This document shows, piece by piece, positions 62,404 through 64,000 of a DNA stretch of 64,000 nt. Each line of letters starts with the position of its first letter. Within the stretch, counting starts at the first letter, position 1. The position numbers and the translations under genes are program-made. The notes beneath the pieces are model-generated. The model was not told the DNA's origin. It worked only from the letters and a program-made list of their open reading frames with translations, and did no database searches. Location of the stretch: positions 5,406,001 to 5,470,000 of the forward strand of contig NZ_CP046401.1 in the NCBI RefSeq assembly GCF_009762775.1, given 5' to 3'. The DNA is from Maribellus comscasis. GTDB lineage: Bacteria; Bacteroidota; Bacteroidia; Bacteroidales; Prolixibacteraceae.

Positions 62404-62517
62404 AATAGATATGCAAATATTCGAAAAGTGGAGGGAAGTACCGGTTAGTACAGGTTACAAGTAATCACTTAATTTTCAATATTTGCCAACTAAATTAAAA
62501 CTTAAACCAATAAAACA

Positions 62518-63849
62518 ATGAAAGACCCAAAGAATATAGTGGTTTCCAGAAAAATGCTGGTTCCTTTTATTTTGATAACCAGTTTGTTTGCCATGTGGGG
62601 GTTTGCCAATGATATTACCAATCCCATGGTGGCGGCGTTCAAAACCGTTATGGAAATTTCAAATGCAAAGGCAGCCCTTGTACAGTTGGCATTTTATGGA
62701 GGGTACGGAACCATGGCCATTCCGGCTGCACTAATCATAAAAAGATATTCTTACAAATTGGGAATTATTATTGGCCTGGCTTTATACGCCGTTGGTGCTT
62801 TGCTGTTTTTTCCGGCAGCTCAGTTCGAAATTTATGGTTTTTTTCTGGTTTCATTGTACATATTAACTTTTGGTTTAGCATTTTTGGAAACCACCTCCAA
62901 TCCGTATATCTTATCGATGGGAGCGCCGGAAACTGCTACCAGGAGGTTAAATCTGGCACAATCGTTTAATCCTTTAGGCTCAATAACCGGGATGTTTGTT
63001 GCGTCTCAGATTATTCTCCCGGCATTGAATTCAGATAGACGCGATGCCGCCGGGAATTTGATTTTTGAGACCTTGAACGCGACAGAGAAAGCAGCCGTAA
63101 GAACACATGACCTGGCAGTTATTCGCGATCCTTATGTTATTCTGGGATTTGTAGTTTTAGCCTATCTGTTGGTTATTATTCTGGCAAAAATGCCCAAAAG
63201 AGAGAGTGCAGATCACGAGATTCACGCGATAGATTCTTTTAGAAGATTGATGAAAAATAAAAAATACCGTGAAGGTGTAATTGCCCAGGTGTTTTATGTA
63301 GGCGTGCAAATTATGTGCTGGACTTTTATCATTCAATATGGTGAAAACCTTGGACTTGAAAAATCGGAAGCACAACGCTACAACATTGTTGCAATGGCCA
63401 TTTTTATCGCCAGCCGTTTTATTAGTACAGCGTTGATGAAATATCTGAACCCGAGATTTATGTTGTTAATTTTCGCAATTGGAGGAATGTTCACCATTTC
63501 TGGTGTAATACTATTTCAGGGAATGGCAGGAATGTATCTTTTGGTCGCAACTTCGGCCTTTATGTCATTAATGTTCCCAACCATTTATGGAATTGCACTC
63601 GACGGGATCGGTGATGATGCCACACTTGGCGCAGCAGGGCTTGTTATGGCCATTGTTGGCGGAGCGCTTATGCCACCGCTTCAGGCAAGAATTATAGATG
63701 CCGGTGGAACCGGATTTAATGATTTGCAGATATTTGGATTTATTTCAGAAGTAAACTTCTCGTTTATACTCCCTTTTATTTGTTTTGTTGTTATTGCTAT
63801 TTACGGATACCGAACCTATCACGATTTTAAAAAACAACCGTCAGTATGA
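62518..63849 (+). CDS. fucP: L-fucose:proton symporter family permease
   Basis: A 443-residue major facilitator with twelve predicted helices. The FucP marks are LFAMWGFANDITNPMVAAFK near the N-terminus, FLETTSNPYILSMG and RRLNLAQSFNPLGSITGMF. The conserved acidic residue of the FucP transport site is present in the first helix region (NDIT). It imports L-fucose, or a close relative such as arabinose or galactose, across the inner membrane. Its stop overlaps the mutarotase start by four bases, so the two are coupled, and they fit the GH29 fucosidase about 11 kb away. Confidence 0.93.
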   Translation: MKDPKNIVVSRKMLVPFILITSLFAMWGFANDITNPMVAAFKTVMEISNAKAALVQLAFYGGYGTMAIPAALIIKRYSYKLGIIIGLALYAVGALLFFPAAQFEIYGFFLVSLYILTFGLAFLETTSNPYILSMGAPETATRRLNLAQSFNPLGSITGMFVASQIILPALNSDRRDAAGNLIFETLNATEKAAVRTHDLAVIRDPYVILGFVVLAYLLVIILAKMPKRESADHEIHAIDSFRRLMKNKKYREGVIAQVFYVGVQIMCWTFIIQYGENLGLEKSEAQRYNIVAMAIFIASRFISTALMKYLNPRFMLLIFAIGGMFTISGVILFQGMAGMYLLVATSAFMSLMFPTIYGIALDGIGDDATLGAAGLVMAIVGGALMPPLQARIIDAGGTGFNDLQIFGFISEVNFSFILPFICFVVIAIYGYRTYHDFKKQPSV

Positions 63850-64000
63850 TGAACCAAAAAAGATTTTGCAAAACCCTTCAACTGGAAGATAATTCTGAGC
63901 TTATAAAAGCTTATAAAAAAGTTCATGCGCCCGGAGCGGTTTGGCCCGAAATTACACAGGGCATGAAAGATGTGGGTATACTCGATATGGAAATTTATAT
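63846..64000 (+). CDS. L-rhamnose/L-fucose mutarotase (RhaM family), N-terminal part
   Basis: The first 51 residues of a sugar mutarotase cut by the right edge. ATG at 63846 shares ATGA with the fucP stop; a second ATG follows directly at 63849. The sequence RFCKTLQLEDNSELIKAYKK, then WPEITQGMKDVGILDMEIY matches the small PF05336 ferredoxin-like mutarotases. These interconvert alpha and beta anomers of L-rhamnose; next to FucP the substrate is more likely L-fucose. The rest of the gene is outside the window. Confidence 0.85.
   Translation, partial: MMNQKRFCKTLQLEDNSELIKAYKKVHAPGAVWPEITQGMKDVGILDMEIY

Overview
The window looks like a chromosomal segment of a marine-type, polysaccharide-degrading member of the Bacteroidota, probably near the Marinilabiliales/Prolixibacteraceae. 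This is inferred from gene content: SusC/SusD pairs, ECF sigma/FecR/STN-receptor relays, formylglycine sulfatases, a type IX secretion sorting domain, DUF3078/DUF2490/DUF4956 proteins, FISUMP-type lipoproteins, AT-rich intergenic DNA and weak ribosome binding sites. No rRNA, tRNA, CRISPR array, prophage or intact insertion sequence was recognised.

Layout. (1) 1-2.2 kb: a minus-strand ECF sigma / FecR / STN-carboxypeptidase-regulatory module, cut by the left edge. (2) 2.2-3.4 kb: the decayed C-terminal end of a SusD gene on the plus strand, with two internal stops. (3) 3.4-13.1 kb: a sulfated-polysaccharide utilisation locus on the minus strand, in transcription order sigma, FecR, SusC, SusD, sulfatase, sulfatase. 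(4) 13.7-19.6 kb: a small membrane protein, a TIGR01777 epimerase, two tandem CLC chloride channels with CBS domains and a glycosylasparaginase. (5) 19.6-26.1 kb: a 1971-residue secreted leucine-rich-repeat/Ig mosaic with recent internal duplications, then a glycine-rich RRM RNA-binding protein. (6) 26.4-36.5 kb: a cytidylate-kinase-like protein, a YdgJ-like oxidoreductase, a second ECF/FecR/TonB-receptor relay, and a four-gene operon joining a VTC-type polyphosphate polymerase domain to DUF4956, DUF2490 and a beta-helix carbohydrate-binding lipoprotein. (7) 36.8-48.8 kb: mixed genes, including a DUF255 protein overlapping an FAD oxidoreductase, a prolyl oligopeptidase, a CNNM-like CBS protein, DUF3078, DUF1080, a peptidoglycan amidase-like protein, and a lipoprotein that fuses a SAM-hydrolase/halogenase fold to an ABC substrate-binding domain. 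(8) 49.0-64.0 kb: a fucose/uronate-type glycan degradation region with two dehydrogenases, GH29, GH39, an SGNH esterase, a GH106-like hydrolase, a mannose-1-phosphate guanylyltransferase, a fucose permease and a sugar mutarotase. It is interrupted at 57.4-61.3 kb by an island of decayed genes flanked by copies of one intergenic block.

The sulfatase locus and the fucose-type region fit together as machinery for sulfated, fucose- and probably uronate-containing algal or animal glycans. The three sigma/FecR modules would sense substrate at the outer membrane; the hydrolases and esterase would cut it in the periplasm or outside; FucP and the mutarotase would bring the monosaccharide into metabolism. 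The strongest candidates for undescribed biology are the SAM-hydrolase-like/ABC-binding fusion lipoprotein (39937-41697) and the VTC/DUF4956/DUF2490/beta-helix envelope operon (32577-36511).
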